A stretch of 64,000 nucleotides of DNA from Pantoea allii (lineage in GTDB: Bacteria > Pseudomonadota > Gammaproteobacteria > Enterobacterales > Enterobacteriaceae), in contig NZ_NTMH01000020.1 in assembly GCF_002307475.1 (NCBI RefSeq), positions 1-64,000 of the forward strand, written 5' to 3'. Shown here in pieces: positions 40,205 to 50,523 of this stretch (the stretch's first letter is position 1; every line of letters starts with the position of its first letter). The position numbers and the translations under genes are program-made. Below the pieces are notes generated by a model. It was not told the DNA's origin and made no database searches. It saw nothing but the letters and a program-made list of their open reading frames with translations.

Positions 40205-41209
40205 ATGATTGAAGCCGATCGCCTGATCTCCGCTGTCAGCATTAACGAAGAAGAGGGCCTCGACCGCGCTATTCGTCCGAAAATGCTGACCGAATATGTG
40301 GGCCAGCCTCAGGTGCGCGAGCAGATGGAAATTTTCATCAAGGCTGCGCAACTGCGCGGCGATGCGCTGGATCATTTGCTGATTTTTGGTCCGCCCGGAT
40401 TGGGTAAAACCACACTGGCCAATATTGTGGCAAACGAGATGGGCGTTAATCTGCGCACAACCTCTGGCCCGGTGCTGGAGAAAGCGGGCGATCTGGCGGC
40501 GATGCTGACCAACCTCGAACCTCACGATGTGTTGTTTATTGATGAGATCCACCGCCTTTCGCCGGTGGTGGAAGAGGTCCTTTATCCGGCCATGGAAGAT
40601 TACCAACTGGATATTATGATTGGCGAAGGCCCGGCAGCGCGCTCAATCAAACTGGATCTGCCGCCTTTTACCCTGATCGGTGCCACGACGCGGGCTGGCT
40701 CGCTGACCTCGCCCTTGCGCGATCGCTTCGGCATCGTACAGCGTCTGGAGTTTTATCAGGTAAAAGATCTCCAGCATATCGTAGGCCGGAGTGCCGCCTG
40801 CCTTGGCCTGGCGCTGAGCGAAGAAGCCGCGCTGGAAATTGCCCGCCGCTCTCGGGGCACACCACGTATCGCCAATCGCCTGCTGCGTCGGGTACGCGAT
40901 TTTGCGGAGGTGCGTGCAAATGGTCTTCTGAGCGGCGAGGTGTCGGTAACAGCACTCAATATGTTGAATGTGGACAGTGAAGGCTTCGACTATATGGATC
41001 GTAAACTGTTGCTGGCCATTATTGATAAATTCACCGGTGGCCCGGTGGGGCTGGACAACCTGGCGGCGGCGATTGGTGAAGAGCGGGAAACGATCGAAGA
41101 TGTCATCGAGCCATTCTTGATTCAACAGGGCTTTATTCAGCGCACACCGCGCGGCCGGATGGCCACGCAGCATGCCTATCGCCACTTTGGTATCACCAAA
41201 GACGCGTGA
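40205..41209 (+). CDS. ruvB: Holliday junction branch-migration ATPase RuvB
   Basis: This 334-aa AAA+ motor drives branch migration with RuvA. The Walker A is [11 protein letters not shown], Walker B is [10 protein letters not shown], sensor 1 is LIGATTRAG, and the arginine finger is in SPLRDRFG. The C-terminal winged helix ends [17 protein letters not shown]. It follows ruvA by eight bases and converges with znuB, which ends immediately after its stop. Confidence 0.97.
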   Translation: MIEADRLISAVSINEEEGLDRAIRPKMLTEYVGQPQVREQMEIFIKAAQLRGDALDHLLIFGPPGLGKTTLANIVANEMGVNLRTTSGPVLEKAGDLAAMLTNLEPHDVLFIDEIHRLSPVVEEVLYPAMEDYQLDIMIGEGPAARSIKLDLPPFTLIGATTRAGSLTSPLRDRFGIVQRLEFYQVKDLQHIVGRSAACLGLALSEEAALEIARRSRGTPRIANRLLRRVRDFAEVRANGLLSGEVSVTALNMLNVDSEGFDYMDRKLLLAIIDKFTGGPVGLDNLAAAIGEERETIEDVIEPFLIQQGFIQRTPRGRMATQHAYRHFGITKDA

Positions 41210-41995
41210 TTACAGCGCCGGTTTGCGCACCATGCTGAGCATAAAAAGTATGGCTGCGCACAGCACCACTGAAGGGCCGGCAGGCGTGTCATAAAATGCC
41301 GAGAAGGTTAATCCACCGGTTACCGCTATGATCCCAATCAGTACGGCGACCGCCGCCATCATTTCAGGTGAACGGGCAAAGCGCCGGGCGGTGGCGGCCG
41401 GAATGATCAGCAGCGATGTGATGATCAGTGCGCCAACAAATTTCATCGCCACACCAATGGTCAATGCGGTTACCAGCATCAGCATCAGTCGGGTGCGTTG
41501 AATATTGACGCCGTCAACCTGAGCCAGCTCCGGGCTGATGGTCATCGACAACAGTGCGCGCCACTGCCAGGCCATCACGGCCAGGACGAACAGCACGCCA
41601 GCCGCCATCGCCCACAGATCGCTGGGCGTTACCGCCAGCAAATCACCAAACAGATAGGCCATCAAATCCACCCGGACATTCGACATCAGGCTTACCACGA
41701 CCAGCCCAAGTGAGAGTGCACTGTGTGCCATAATCCCCAGCAGCGTATCAATCGCCAGATGTGGGCGGCGTTCCAGCCAGACCAAACCCAACGCCAGACA
41801 GACCGTCACCATGATCACGGCGTAATAGGGATTGACGTTGAGCAGTAAACCAAAGGCGACACCGAGCAGTGAGGCATGCGCCAGCGTATCGCCGAAATAG
41901 GACATCTTGCGCCAGACGACAAACGAGCCCAGTGGACCGGCCGCCAGCGCCAGCATCACGCCGCCCAGCCAGCCCGGAAGCAGTAATTCAATCAT
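41210..41995 (-). CDS. znuB: Zinc ABC transporter permease ZnuB
   Basis: This 261-aa inner-membrane permease of the high-affinity zinc importer belongs to the ABC-3 (metal) family. It has about eight helices. The family features [25 protein letters not shown] and [21 protein letters not shown] are clear. It overlaps znuC by four bases (coupled). Confidence 0.95.
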   Translation of the reverse strand: MIELLLPGWLGGVMLALAAGPLGSFVVWRKMSYFGDTLAHASLLGVAFGLLLNVNPYYAVIMVTVCLALGLVWLERRPHLAIDTLLGIMAHSALSLGLVVVSLMSNVRVDLMAYLFGDLLAVTPSDLWAMAAGVLFVLAVMAWQWRALLSMTISPELAQVDGVNIQRTRLMLMLVTALTIGVAMKFVGALIITSLLIIPAATARRFARSPEMMAAVAVLIGIIAVTGGLTFSAFYDTPAGPSVVLCAAILFMLSMVRKPAL

Positions 41996-42747
41996 GATGG
42001 ACCCGGTCCTTTGCGTAATACGATACGTCCCTGAAGATCGTGACGGTGATTATGATGATGACGATAGATAGCCAGTTCCTGCGCGCCACGCGGTCCAAAC
42101 ATCGCGATAAACTCGGGATGCTGTGACACCGCTTCAGGCGTACCTGAACAGCAAATATGATGGTTAAGACAGAGTACTTCATCCGTTTTTGCCATGACTA
42201 AATGCAAATCATGGGAAACCATCAGCACGGCACAATTCAGTTCATGACGCAGCTGATTGATCAGATCGTAAAGCGCGACTTGCCCGTTAACGTCCACGCC
42301 CTGAGTCGGTTCATCCAGCACCAGCAACTGAGGCTGACTGAGCAGGGCGCGGGCCAGTAACACGCGCTGGGTTTCGCCGCCCGACAGTTTCTGCAACGGT
42401 GATTTCAGCAGGTGTCCGGCCTGAACGCGCTTCAGGGCCGGCAAAATATCCTGATTACGGGCGCCGCGTGACAAACGCATAAACCGCTCGACCGTCACCG
42501 GCAGCGTAGGATCGATATGCAGTTTCTGTGGCACGTAACCGATACGTAAGTCCGCACTTCGGCGAACCTGACCGGACGTGGGCGCAAGCAGGCCAAGTAC
42601 CACCCGAACCAGCGTCGATTTACCCGCGCCGTTAGGACCCAGCAGCGTTAAAATTTTACCAGGATGAAGTTCTAAACTCACGCCAGATAACACCGGGCGA
42701 TGATCAAAACTAATGGATACGTTCTCAAGTGTGACAAGTGATGGCAT
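41992..42747 (-). CDS. znuC: Zinc ABC transporter ATPase ZnuC
   Basis: This 251-aa ATPase powers ZnuABC. Walker A is [14 protein letters not shown], the signature is [15 protein letters not shown], and Walker B is [12 protein letters not shown]. The C-terminal His-rich [21 protein letters not shown] is as in E. coli. I chose ATG 42747 ([10 protein letters not shown]); an in-frame ATG at 42765 adds six residues. It is divergent from znuA over a shared Zur box. Confidence 0.95.
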   Translation of the reverse strand: MPSLVTLENVSISFDHRPVLSGVSLELHPGKILTLLGPNGAGKSTLVRVVLGLLAPTSGQVRRSADLRIGYVPQKLHIDPTLPVTVERFMRLSRGARNQDILPALKRVQAGHLLKSPLQKLSGGETQRVLLARALLSQPQLLVLDEPTQGVDVNGQVALYDLINQLRHELNCAVLMVSHDLHLVMAKTDEVLCLNHHICCSGTPEAVSQHPEFIAMFGPRGAQELAIYRHHHNHRHDLQGRIVLRKGPGPS

Positions 42748-42773
42748 AAGATTTACAGGTTGCACAGAATTTC

Positions 42774-42793
42774 GAATGTTATAATATCACATC
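42774..42793. promoter_or_regulatory. Zur (zinc uptake regulator) box
   Basis: GAATGTTATAATATCACATC matches the Zur operator of enterobacterial znuA-znuC, a dyad around TTATAATAT. It contains TATAAT, so bound Zur would cover the -10 region. It lies between divergent znuC and znuA and should repress both when zinc is plentiful. Confidence 0.85.
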
Positions 42794-42824
42794 CAATCTG
42801 TTGATGACGAAGGAATGACGCATT

Positions 42825-43772
42825 ATGTTACATAATAAAAAAGGGGTATTTTTTACCCTGACTGCGATGGCTTTTGCGACCTCTGCTGCCTTACCCGCGC
42901 ATGCCAATATCGTGGCCTCAATTAAGCCCGTGGGGTTTATCGCCTCGGCCATTGCTGATGGCGTGACGCCCGTGGACGTTTTGCTGCCTGATGGGGCATC
43001 CGAACACGATTATGCCTTGCGTCCCTCTGACGTAAAACGCTTACAAAACGCGGAGTTAGTTGTTTGGGTTGGTCCTGAAATGGAAGCTTTCATGACCAAA
43101 TCGGCCGCAGCACTGCCCGAGAAAAAGAATCTTGAGATAGTGCAAATTTCCGGCGTAAAACCGATGCTGCTCCGCGGTGGTGAAGACGATGATCATCATG
43201 ACCACGACGATACTGAGCACGATCACGATGCAGAGCATCACCATCATCATGGTGAGTTTAATATGCACTTGTGGATGTCACCAGAGATAGCGAAAAAAAC
43301 CGCGGTTGCAATCCATGGCAAATTATTGGAACTTATGCCGCAGGATAAAGCCAAACTTGACGCCAACCTGCAGCACTTTGAGGCAGAATTAGCGAACACA
43401 GATAAGCGCATTATCTCACAGCTTGCTCCGGTTAAAGATAAAGGGTATTTCGTTTTTCACGACGCTTACACGTACTTTGAAAAACACTACGGTCTCTCGC
43501 CCACAGGGCATTTTACCGTTAACCCAGAAATTCAGCCTGGAGCACAGCGCTTACATCAAATTCGAACACAGTTGGTTGAGAAAAAGGCCGTTTGCGTCTT
43601 TGCTGAGCCACAATTCAGGCCGGCGGTCATCGATGCTGTTGCCCGTGGAACCCAGGTGCGAAAAGGCACGCTCGATCCACTGGGCACAGACATCAGCTTA
43701 GGAAAAGACAGCTATGTGAAATTCCTCTCACAGTTGTCGAGCCAGTATGAGACCTGCCTGAAAGGAGCATAG
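42825..43772 (+). CDS. znuA: Zinc-binding periplasmic protein ZnuA
   Basis: ZnuA is the 315-aa substrate-binding protein of the zinc importer. A signal peptide covers residues 1-27 (ending AHA). Zinc ligands are expected at His61 ([10 protein letters not shown]), His in NMHLWMSP, and His in [16 protein letters not shown] charged His/Asp-rich loop at residues 120-143, typical of ZnuA, may act as a zinc sensor or reservoir. The final cysteines ([16 protein letters not shown]) likely form a disulfide. mepM follows by 14 bases. Confidence 0.96.
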   Translation: MLHNKKGVFFTLTAMAFATSAALPAHANIVASIKPVGFIASAIADGVTPVDVLLPDGASEHDYALRPSDVKRLQNAELVVWVGPEMEAFMTKSAAALPEKKNLEIVQISGVKPMLLRGGEDDDHHDHDDTEHDHDAEHHHHHGEFNMHLWMSPEIAKKTAVAIHGKLLELMPQDKAKLDANLQHFEAELANTDKRIISQLAPVKDKGYFVFHDAYTYFEKHYGLSPTGHFTVNPEIQPGAQRLHQIRTQLVEKKAVCVFAEPQFRPAVIDAVARGTQVRKGTLDPLGTDISLGKDSYVKFLSQLSSQYETCLKGA

Positions 43773-43786
43773 AGGAATAGTTCAAC

Positions 43787-45118
43787 GTGCAGCAGATAGC
43801 CCGCTCTGTCGCCCTCGCATTTAATAATTTGCCGCGCCCCCACCGCGTTATGCTGGGATCGTTAACCGTTGTCACTTTGGCCGTCGCAGTCTGGCGGCCT
43901 TACGTCTACCACCCCAGTAACGATGTGACCCCCATCGTCAAAACCATCGAACTGGACAAAAACGAATTTCGGACACTGCTTCCTGAAGCCAGTGAACCCA
44001 TCGATCAAAGCACCCCTGAACCGGATGAAGAGCTTCCTGCGGATGATGTCGATCAGGATGTCGCAGACAGCGCTGGTACGCATGAATACACGGTTTCTTC
44101 TGGTGACACGCTCAGTAGTGCATTGAATCAGTACGGTATCGACATGGGCGATATTAACGCCCTGGCCTCCAGCGATCGTGATCTGCGTAATTTGCAGGTC
44201 GGTCAGCAGCTTAGCTGGACGTTAAACGACGACGGCGCACTGAACACCTTTACCTGGGAAATTTCGCGTCGGGAAACCCGCACCTATGAGCGCATCGATA
44301 ACGGTGGCTTTAAAATGCAGTCGCAGATGCAGCAGGGCGAATGGCGCAATAGCGTGATGCAGGGTGAGGTACACGGCAGCTTTGCCGCCAGTGCCCGCCG
44401 TGCCGGCCTGACCAGTGGTGAAGCCAGCAGCGTCATCAAAGCGATGCAGTGGCAAATGGACTTTCGTAAGCTGCGTGCAGGCGATAAGTTTAGCGTGCTG
44501 ATGTCACGTGAAATGATGGACGGCAAGAGTGCTCAAAGCCAACTGCTGGGTGTGCGTTTACGCAGTGGGGGTAAAGATTACTACGCCTTCCGTGCGGATG
44601 ACGGCAAGTTCTATGACCGCAGTGGCGCAGGCCTGGCTCGTGGCTTTATGCGCTTCCCGACCGTCAAGCAGTACCGCGTGTCGTCTAATTTTAATCCCCG
44701 TCGCCTTAATCCGGTAACGGGACGCATTGCGCCTCATAAAGGCGTCGATTTCGCCTTACCGATCGGTACCCCTGTTCTGGCGGTTGGCGATGGTGAAGTC
44801 GTGGTGGCCAAAAATGGCGGCGCAGCCGGTAACTATGTTGCCATTCGGCACGGGCGTCAGTATATGACGCGCTATATGCACCTCAAAAAAGTGCTGGTGA
44901 AACCGGGGCAAAAAGTGAAGCGTGGCGATCGTATTGCGATCTCTGGCAACACCGGCCGTTCAACCGGTCCACACCTGCATTTCGAGATCTGGATTAATAA
45001 CCAGGCTGTGAACCCCTTAACGGCCAAGCTGCCGCGTATGGAAGGGCTGGCGGGTAAAGAACGAACACAGTATCTTGCTCAGGTGAAAGGCTGGCTACCC
45101 CAGTTGGGACTGAAGTAA
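43787..45118 (+). CDS. mepM: Murein DD-endopeptidase MepM
   Basis: This 443-aa periplasmic enzyme cuts peptidoglycan cross-links to let the wall expand. It has one N-terminal membrane anchor (about residues 20-37), a LysM domain (HEYTVSSGDTLSSALNQYGI) and an OapA-like region. The M23 peptidase domain carries the zinc motifs HKGVDFALP and HLHFEIW. The start is GTG, 14 bases after znuA, suggesting partial read-through, as in E. coli. A strong terminator follows. Confidence 0.94.
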   Translation: MQQIARSVALAFNNLPRPHRVMLGSLTVVTLAVAVWRPYVYHPSNDVTPIVKTIELDKNEFRTLLPEASEPIDQSTPEPDEELPADDVDQDVADSAGTHEYTVSSGDTLSSALNQYGIDMGDINALASSDRDLRNLQVGQQLSWTLNDDGALNTFTWEISRRETRTYERIDNGGFKMQSQMQQGEWRNSVMQGEVHGSFAASARRAGLTSGEASSVIKAMQWQMDFRKLRAGDKFSVLMSREMMDGKSAQSQLLGVRLRSGGKDYYAFRADDGKFYDRSGAGLARGFMRFPTVKQYRVSSNFNPRRLNPVTGRIAPHKGVDFALPIGTPVLAVGDGEVVVAKNGGAAGNYVAIRHGRQYMTRYMHLKKVLVKPGQKVKRGDRIAISGNTGRSTGPHLHFEIWINNQAVNPLTAKLPRMEGLAGKERTQYLAQVKGWLPQLGLK

Positions 45119-45128
45119 GTTTTTGATA

Positions 45129-45158
45129 AAGTCGACGGTATTGCCGTCGACTTTTTTT
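45129..45158 (+). terminator. Rho-independent terminator of mepM
   Basis: A perfect 10-bp stem (AAGTCGACGG / CCGTCGACTT) with a five-base loop is followed by a T run. Confidence 0.93.
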
Positions 45159-45231
45159 ATCTCTGGCGCAGGATGATTGCAAATTTACTCGTCGCCACTA
45201 TCATTAGCCCGTCATTGATTGAGGCGAGTGC

Positions 45232-46206
45232 ATGGAAACCCGTAAAAAAAATAACAGTGAATTTATTCCCGTTTTTGAACGTTCTTTTTTAAAACCAAAA
45301 TACTGGGGCAGTTGGCTGGGCATTGGTGCGCTGGCTGGCATTGCGTTAGTACCGGCAAAAATGCGCGATCCGCTTCTGGGGCGGCTGGGTAAATTTGCCG
45401 GAAAGCTGGCGAAAGGGGCGCGTCGCCGTGCGCTGATTAATCTCTACTATTGCCTGCCTGAACTCAGTGAATCTCAGCGTGAAGCGATCGTGGATCAGAT
45501 GTTTGCGACTGCGCCACAGGCCATGGCAATGATGGCGGAACTGGGCATGCGCGATCCGGCTCAGGTGCGAAAACGCGTTGAGTGGCACGGTCGTGAAATT
45601 ATCGATCAGATGCTCGCCGAAAAGGAGAACGTGATTTTCCTGGTGCCGCATGGCTGGGCCATCGATATTCCCGCCATGCTGCTGGCGTCAGAAGGGCAAA
45701 GCATTGCTGCGATGTTCCATCACCAGAGCGACCCGCTGTTGGATTATGTCTGGAACCGCGCCCGACGCCGCTTTGGTGGACGTATGCATGCGCGCGAAAA
45801 CGGCATTAAACCCTTTATCAGCTCGATCCGTCAGGGATACTGGGGCTATTATTTGCCCGATCAGGACCATGGCCCTGAACATAGTGAGTTTGTGGATTTC
45901 TTTGCGACCTATAAAGCCACGTTGCCTGCCGTTGGCCGGTTGATGAAAGTCTGCCGTGCGCGGGTTATACCGATGTTTCCGGTTTATAATGCCGAAAGCC
46001 ACAAGCTGGACATTTATGTCCGTCCGCCGATGGACGATTTAGTGGAAGCCGATGACCGTCAGTTGGCTCGCCGGATGAATGAAGAAGTGGAAGTGTTTGT
46101 GCGCCCTCATCCGGAACAATATACCTGGATATTAAAGCTGCTTAAAACACGCAAAGCGGGAGACAAAGAACCCTATTCGCGTGACGAGCTGTATCCACGC
46201 AAATAA
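45232..46206 (+). CDS. lpxM: Lipid A myristoyltransferase LpxM
   Basis: LpxM adds the last secondary acyl chain to Kdo2-lipid A, giving hexa-acylated endotoxin. The 324-aa inner-membrane protein has an N-terminal anchor helix ([17 protein letters not shown]), the HX4D catalytic motif HGWAID and the downstream [19 protein letters not shown] segment. It forms a monocistronic unit with a hairpin downstream. It is functionally related to pmrAB in this window, since both affect polymyxin resistance through lipid A. Confidence 0.95.
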   Translation: METRKKNNSEFIPVFERSFLKPKYWGSWLGIGALAGIALVPAKMRDPLLGRLGKFAGKLAKGARRRALINLYYCLPELSESQREAIVDQMFATAPQAMAMMAELGMRDPAQVRKRVEWHGREIIDQMLAEKENVIFLVPHGWAIDIPAMLLASEGQSIAAMFHHQSDPLLDYVWNRARRRFGGRMHARENGIKPFISSIRQGYWGYYLPDQDHGPEHSEFVDFFATYKATLPAVGRLMKVCRARVIPMFPVYNAESHKLDIYVRPPMDDLVEADDRQLARRMNEEVEVFVRPHPEQYTWILKLLKTRKAGDKEPYSRDELYPRK

Positions 46207-46233
46207 CATGCAGGCCGCAAGGCGGCCTGCATG
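46207..46233. terminator. Hairpin between lpxM and the convergent MFS gene
   Basis: A perfect 12-bp stem (CATGCAGGCCGC / GCGGCCTGCATG) has a three-base loop. It lies between two convergent stop codons and probably stops transcription from both sides. Confidence 0.8.
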
Positions 46234-46235
46234 AT

Positions 46236-47468
46236 TTAAAGTGGCGTCACTTTTGCGTGGCGCTTACGTTCGCGCAGAAACATCAGCACCAAACCAAACC
46301 ACAGTATGCCGCTGATAAAGTTAATCAGGCTAAACCCGATCACCCCGCTGTTAAAATAAAAATGCTTAGCCAGTTCAATGCCCGTGGCCAGCGTCATAAT
46401 GCTGACCATGCCCAGCATCGCCGCTACGCTGCCTTTGCCCTCATCGCTGGCATACAGCGTCAGACGATAAAGACCGGCATTGACCATTCCGCCGCCAAAC
46501 GCATACAAACTGAGCCCCGCCGTAATAAACAGGTAGCTGTGCGCGTTAAGCAGTGTGGCTAACAGGGCGAGGCTCAGGCCCAGCAGTATCGGCCATGCCG
46601 CAAACCTGACGGGTTGTTCAATCGGCATCCGGCCTACCAGCTTACTCAACGTCACGTTGCCGGCGATCATCGCCAGAAAAACCGGGAGCTGGAGCAGGGC
46701 GTACTGCATACGGGAAAGCCCTTCATCCCGCATTAAAATCACCGGGGACAGCGCAACCCAGGTCAGGATGGGGATAAACACCAGCCCAATAGCGAAAGAG
46801 CCAAACATCACCTGACGATCTTTGAGAAGACGGCCGTAGTTGCGTGCCAGCACAGGCAGCGCAACAGACTGGGTGCGATCCCCGGCGGTTTCAGGCATGA
46901 CGCGCCATAAAACGATAAATGCCACAGCGCTACAGGCGGCGAACAGCCAAAACATACTGCGCCAGCTTCCCACTGTCAGCCAGGCTGCGCCCGCCAGCGG
47001 GCCGGCAAGGGGAGCCAGTAAGGCCACGTTTGCCATCAGCGCCATGATGCGCACCGCTAAGGCTTCGTCAAAAGCTTCCTGGATGGCCGCATAACCTACC
47101 GCGCCAATAAAACACAAGCTGATGCCCTGGACGAAACGCAGGCTGACAAACTCCTGAATATCACTGACCCAGGTGGTCAGAATGCAGGCGGCAGCGAAAA
47201 ACAGAATCCCAAACAGCAATACTGGCCTACGGCCATATTTATCTGACAGCGGGCCAAGTAACCACTGCAGCACAACGCCGCCCAGTAAATAGGCTGTGAG
47301 AGAGGTGGATACCCATTCTGCGCCTACATCGAATTCGGCAGTCACCAGCAACATGCCGGGTTGAATCATATCGTGAGCAATATAGGTCGCAAATTCGTAC
47401 AGCACCATCGCCAGCGGAAACAGCATCATGCGACCAGTGAGCTGGCTGATGGGTTGGTAACGGGCCAT
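46236..47468 (-). CDS. MdfA/MdtM-type multidrug efflux transporter
   Basis: This is a 410-aa major facilitator with 12 helices (DHA1 family). The first helix holds LYEFATYIAHDMIQPG, with Glu and Asp at the MdfA Glu26 and Asp34 positions that govern drug and proton recognition. Motif A is GPLSDKYGRRPV, and helix 4 carries RFVQGISLCFIGAVGYAAIQE as in MdfA. Which of MdfA or MdtM it corresponds to cannot be settled by eye. Members export chloramphenicol, cationic dyes and other drugs. Confidence 0.85.
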   Translation of the reverse strand: MARYQPISQLTGRMMLFPLAMVLYEFATYIAHDMIQPGMLLVTAEFDVGAEWVSTSLTAYLLGGVVLQWLLGPLSDKYGRRPVLLFGILFFAAACILTTWVSDIQEFVSLRFVQGISLCFIGAVGYAAIQEAFDEALAVRIMALMANVALLAPLAGPLAGAAWLTVGSWRSMFWLFAACSAVAFIVLWRVMPETAGDRTQSVALPVLARNYGRLLKDRQVMFGSFAIGLVFIPILTWVALSPVILMRDEGLSRMQYALLQLPVFLAMIAGNVTLSKLVGRMPIEQPVRFAAWPILLGLSLALLATLLNAHSYLFITAGLSLYAFGGGMVNAGLYRLTLYASDEGKGSVAAMLGMVSIMTLATGIELAKHFYFNSGVIGFSLINFISGILWFGLVLMFLRERKRHAKVTPL

Positions 47469-47553
47469 CCGGCCTCCTTGTCAAAAAACAAAAACGCGAC
47501 TGCAGGGCAGTCGCGTTTCCAATGGTAATACAGGTGAGGCTAAAAAGGCGGAA

Positions 47554-48996
47554 TTAATCGACGCGCAGCACACGACCTGTATTGGTTGTGCCGGTGGCAC
47601 CCATGACGTCACCCTGGGTTACTACAACCAGATCGCCAGACACCAGGAAGCCCTTGTCGCGCAGCAGATTTACGGCATCATGGGCGTTAGCCACGCCTTC
47701 ATTGTTGCTGTCAAAGAACACCGGTGTGACACCACGGAATAAGGCCGTGATGTTCAGCGTGCGCTCATGACGAGACATGGCGAAGATGGGCAAGCCAGAG
47801 GTAATGCGCGAAGTCATCAGGGGCGTACGACCGGATTCCGTCATGGTGATAATCGCGGTTACGCCCTGCAGGTGGTTGGCGGTATACATCGCCGACATAG
47901 CGATAGCTTCTTCGATATTGTCAAACTGTACGTCCAGACGGTGTTTGGAGACGTTAACGCTTGGGATTTTTTCTGCACCCAGACAGACTTTTGCCATGGC
48001 AGCCACCGTTTCAGCAGGATACTGGCCTGCGGCGGTTTCAGCTGACAGCATTACGGCATCCGTCCCATCCAGCACGGCGTTGGCCACATCCATGACTTCT
48101 GCACGGGTTGGCATTGGGTTTGTGATCATCGATTCCATCATCTGGGTCGCGGTGATGATGGTACGGTTAAGCTGGCGGGCGCGGCGGATCAGCGCTTTCT
48201 GGATACCGACCAGTTCAGGATCGCCAATCTCGACGCCAAGGTCACCACGGGCGACCATAACAACGTCTGAGGCCAGAATGATGTCGTCCATGGCTTCCTG
48301 AGAGGCAACCGCTTCAGCACGTTCCACCTTGGCGACCATCAGGGCATCACAGCCGGCATCACGCGCCAGACGACGTGCATAGTGCATGTCTTCGCCGCAG
48401 CGCGGGAAGGAAACGGCCAGGTAATCAACGTTAATTTTTGCCGCAGTAAGGATGTCTGCTTTGTCTTTCTCGGTCAGCGCTTCGGCCGACAGACCGCCAC
48501 CCAGTTTGTTAATGCCTTTATTGTTAGAGAGCGGGCCACCAACGGTGACTTCGGTAAAGACTTTTACGCCCTGAACTTCCAGCACCTTTAACTGTACGCG
48601 CCCATCATCCAGCAGCAGGATATCGCCAGGCACCACGTCTTCAGGCAGACCTTTATAGTCGATGCCCACGCGCTCTTTATCGCCTTCACCTTTCCCCATT
48701 GATGCATCCAGCAGGAAAGGGTCACCGACGTTCAGGAAGACTTTGCCTTCTTTAAAGGTTGAAACGCGGATTTTAGGCCCTTGCAAGTCGCCAAGAATGG
48801 CAACATGCCGCCCCAGTTTTGCCGCAATCTGGCGCACTTTGTCAGCACGTAGTTGGTGATCTTCAGCGGTGCCGTGGGAAAAGTTAAGACGCACGACGTT
48901 AGCGCCAGCAGCAATGATTTTTTCGAGGTTATTGTCGCGGTCAGTGGCTGGGCCGAGGGTGGTTACGATCTTGGTTCTTCTTAAACGTCGGGACAT
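47554..48996 (-). CDS. pykA: Pyruvate kinase II
   Basis: This enzyme converts phosphoenolpyruvate and ADP to pyruvate and ATP. The 480-aa length is that of E. coli PykA, the AMP-activated isozyme. Conserved parts are [21 protein letters not shown], the active site [34 protein letters not shown] and [16 protein letters not shown]. It is divergently related to no close gene; hexR lies upstream on the same strand, 293 bases away. Confidence 0.96.
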   Translation of the reverse strand: MSRRLRRTKIVTTLGPATDRDNNLEKIIAAGANVVRLNFSHGTAEDHQLRADKVRQIAAKLGRHVAILGDLQGPKIRVSTFKEGKVFLNVGDPFLLDASMGKGEGDKERVGIDYKGLPEDVVPGDILLLDDGRVQLKVLEVQGVKVFTEVTVGGPLSNNKGINKLGGGLSAEALTEKDKADILTAAKINVDYLAVSFPRCGEDMHYARRLARDAGCDALMVAKVERAEAVASQEAMDDIILASDVVMVARGDLGVEIGDPELVGIQKALIRRARQLNRTIITATQMMESMITNPMPTRAEVMDVANAVLDGTDAVMLSAETAAGQYPAETVAAMAKVCLGAEKIPSVNVSKHRLDVQFDNIEEAIAMSAMYTANHLQGVTAIITMTESGRTPLMTSRITSGLPIFAMSRHERTLNITALFRGVTPVFFDSNNEGVANAHDAVNLLRDKGFLVSGDLVVVTQGDVMGATGTTNTGRVLRVD

Positions 48997-49289
48997 AGGG
49001 ATTCCTTTGGAGGTTGGAACTGAGCTGAATCATTACATTTTAAGGGGTTAACCTATCAGATCATGCTTACCACACAGAGGTATTATTATACATTCGAGTG
49101 TGTCAGAACTGTGGCACCGGGCCTTAACGAAGTAAAGTAAAGGCATTTTTCTTAGATACAATACTGAGACTCACCAAGGAAGTCATCCCCTGGACGGCTT
49201 TAGCGAAAGCTTAATTGACCAGACGCAAGCCAGGTCGCTTTTTCGCACAGGCTACGCGCCAGCCAGATGCTGCCCGACCAGCCGGTGAA
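48997..49289. other. Region between hexR and pykA
   Basis: The 293 bases contain the pykA promoter and leader, with AT-rich blocks near 49080-49170. I see no gene or confident operator. The hexR stop is at its right edge, with no clear T-run terminator. Confidence 0.45.
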
Positions 49290-50153
49290 TCAGGAGATAT
49301 CGTTATCGGCGATAGCGGTTTTGTCGTAGCGCGAGGCCTTCAGGGCTTCTTTAACCCGCTTCAGGTTCTGCCGGAAGGATGGCCCCCGTTCCAGCGTAAA
49401 TCCGGTAGCCAGCAGATCGATCACGGTGAGTTGAGCCAGTCGCGAGACCATTGGCAGATAGATATCGGTGTCCTCCGGCACATCGACGAGCAGCGCCAGC
49501 GTGGCGTTAAGCGCCAGCGGCGAGCCTGCTGACGTGATGGCGATAACGGTAGAACCGTTGGCGCGCGCGAGCTGCGCCAGCTCGACCATATTGCGGGTGC
49601 GCCCGGTATGGGAGATCAAAACAAACACCTCGTTGTCGCGGCTGTTGATACAGCTCATGCGTTGCATCACCACATCGTCTGACCAGATAACCGGCAGGTT
49701 AAACCGCAAAAACTTGTTGAAGGCGTCATGCGCTACCACGGCGGACGCACCTAAACCAAAGAAGGTAATTTTATCGGTACGCGTTAAATAAACCACGGCC
49801 TGTTGCAGGGCAGCAAGATCGAGGCTGTCCCGTACCCGCTGAAGACCGGCCAGGGCGGAATCGAAGATTTTCTCGCTGTAGCGCTCAACGCTGTCATCTT
49901 CCTGCACATCCCGACTCAGCCAGTTAGGTGACTTCACCAGGGCCTGGGCAAGCTGAAGTTTAAAGTCGGGGAAACCCGCCGTGCCCAGGTGTCGGCAAAA
50001 GCGGTTTACCGTGGGCTCACTGACCTCGGCTGCCCGAGCCAGCGTGGCAATACTGGAATGTATCGCTTGCTCAGGTGCGGCGAGAATATGGTGTGCCACT
50101 TTACGTTCTGACTTACTGAGCACAGTCATCTGCGCACGAATTTTATCCAACAT
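49290..50153 (-). CDS. hexR: Transcriptional repressor HexR
   Basis: HexR represses zwf, eda and related genes and is released by 2-keto-3-deoxy-6-phosphogluconate (KDPG). The 287-aa protein has an N-terminal RpiR-type helix-turn-helix (AAEVSEPTVNRFCRHLGTAGFPDFK). A SIS sugar-phosphate domain (about 125-250; FGLGASAVVAHDAFNKF, VLISHTGRTRNMVELAQLA) follows. It is divergent from zwf, its main target. Confidence 0.95.
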   Translation of the reverse strand: MLDKIRAQMTVLSKSERKVAHHILAAPEQAIHSSIATLARAAEVSEPTVNRFCRHLGTAGFPDFKLQLAQALVKSPNWLSRDVQEDDSVERYSEKIFDSALAGLQRVRDSLDLAALQQAVVYLTRTDKITFFGLGASAVVAHDAFNKFLRFNLPVIWSDDVVMQRMSCINSRDNEVFVLISHTGRTRNMVELAQLARANGSTVIAITSAGSPLALNATLALLVDVPEDTDIYLPMVSRLAQLTVIDLLATGFTLERGPSFRQNLKRVKEALKASRYDKTAIADNDIS

Positions 50154-50523
50154 AGTCCTGACCTGCTAAGCATGGCGTATCTGTTAAAATGAATAATTGC
50201 TGTTGTTACAGTTAATTAACAGAGAATATACCCTGCCTGACCGACAGGGGCGCAAGGTCTGATAAGTCTGCAGCACTTTTTTTTGCGATAATCAGGCCCA
50301 CGCTGGATTTTTGCCAGACAATATTTGACACAGAAAAATAGAGGAAAGCGCACGGGTCAACCTACCTCAGATGCTAATTGGGTGCAGAGTTAGCGTCGTG
50401 ACGCCGCTGGCTGGTTTACCTGGCCTGGGGAAAAAAGTACATTGTGCTGAAAGAACATGACAACGTGGACCCGGTGCTCAGGACGCAACGCCACCGGGAC
50501 AATCCTGCAACGAGGAGAGGAAA
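50154..50523. promoter_or_regulatory. Divergent hexR-zwf control region
   Basis: These 370 bases hold both promoters. A perfect 10-bp palindrome GTTAATTAAC (50211-50220) with flanking TACA / AGAG lies near hexR and loosely resembles HexR operators. I could not align it well to the known 15-bp consensus. zwf is preceded by GAGGAGAGG. Confidence 0.4.
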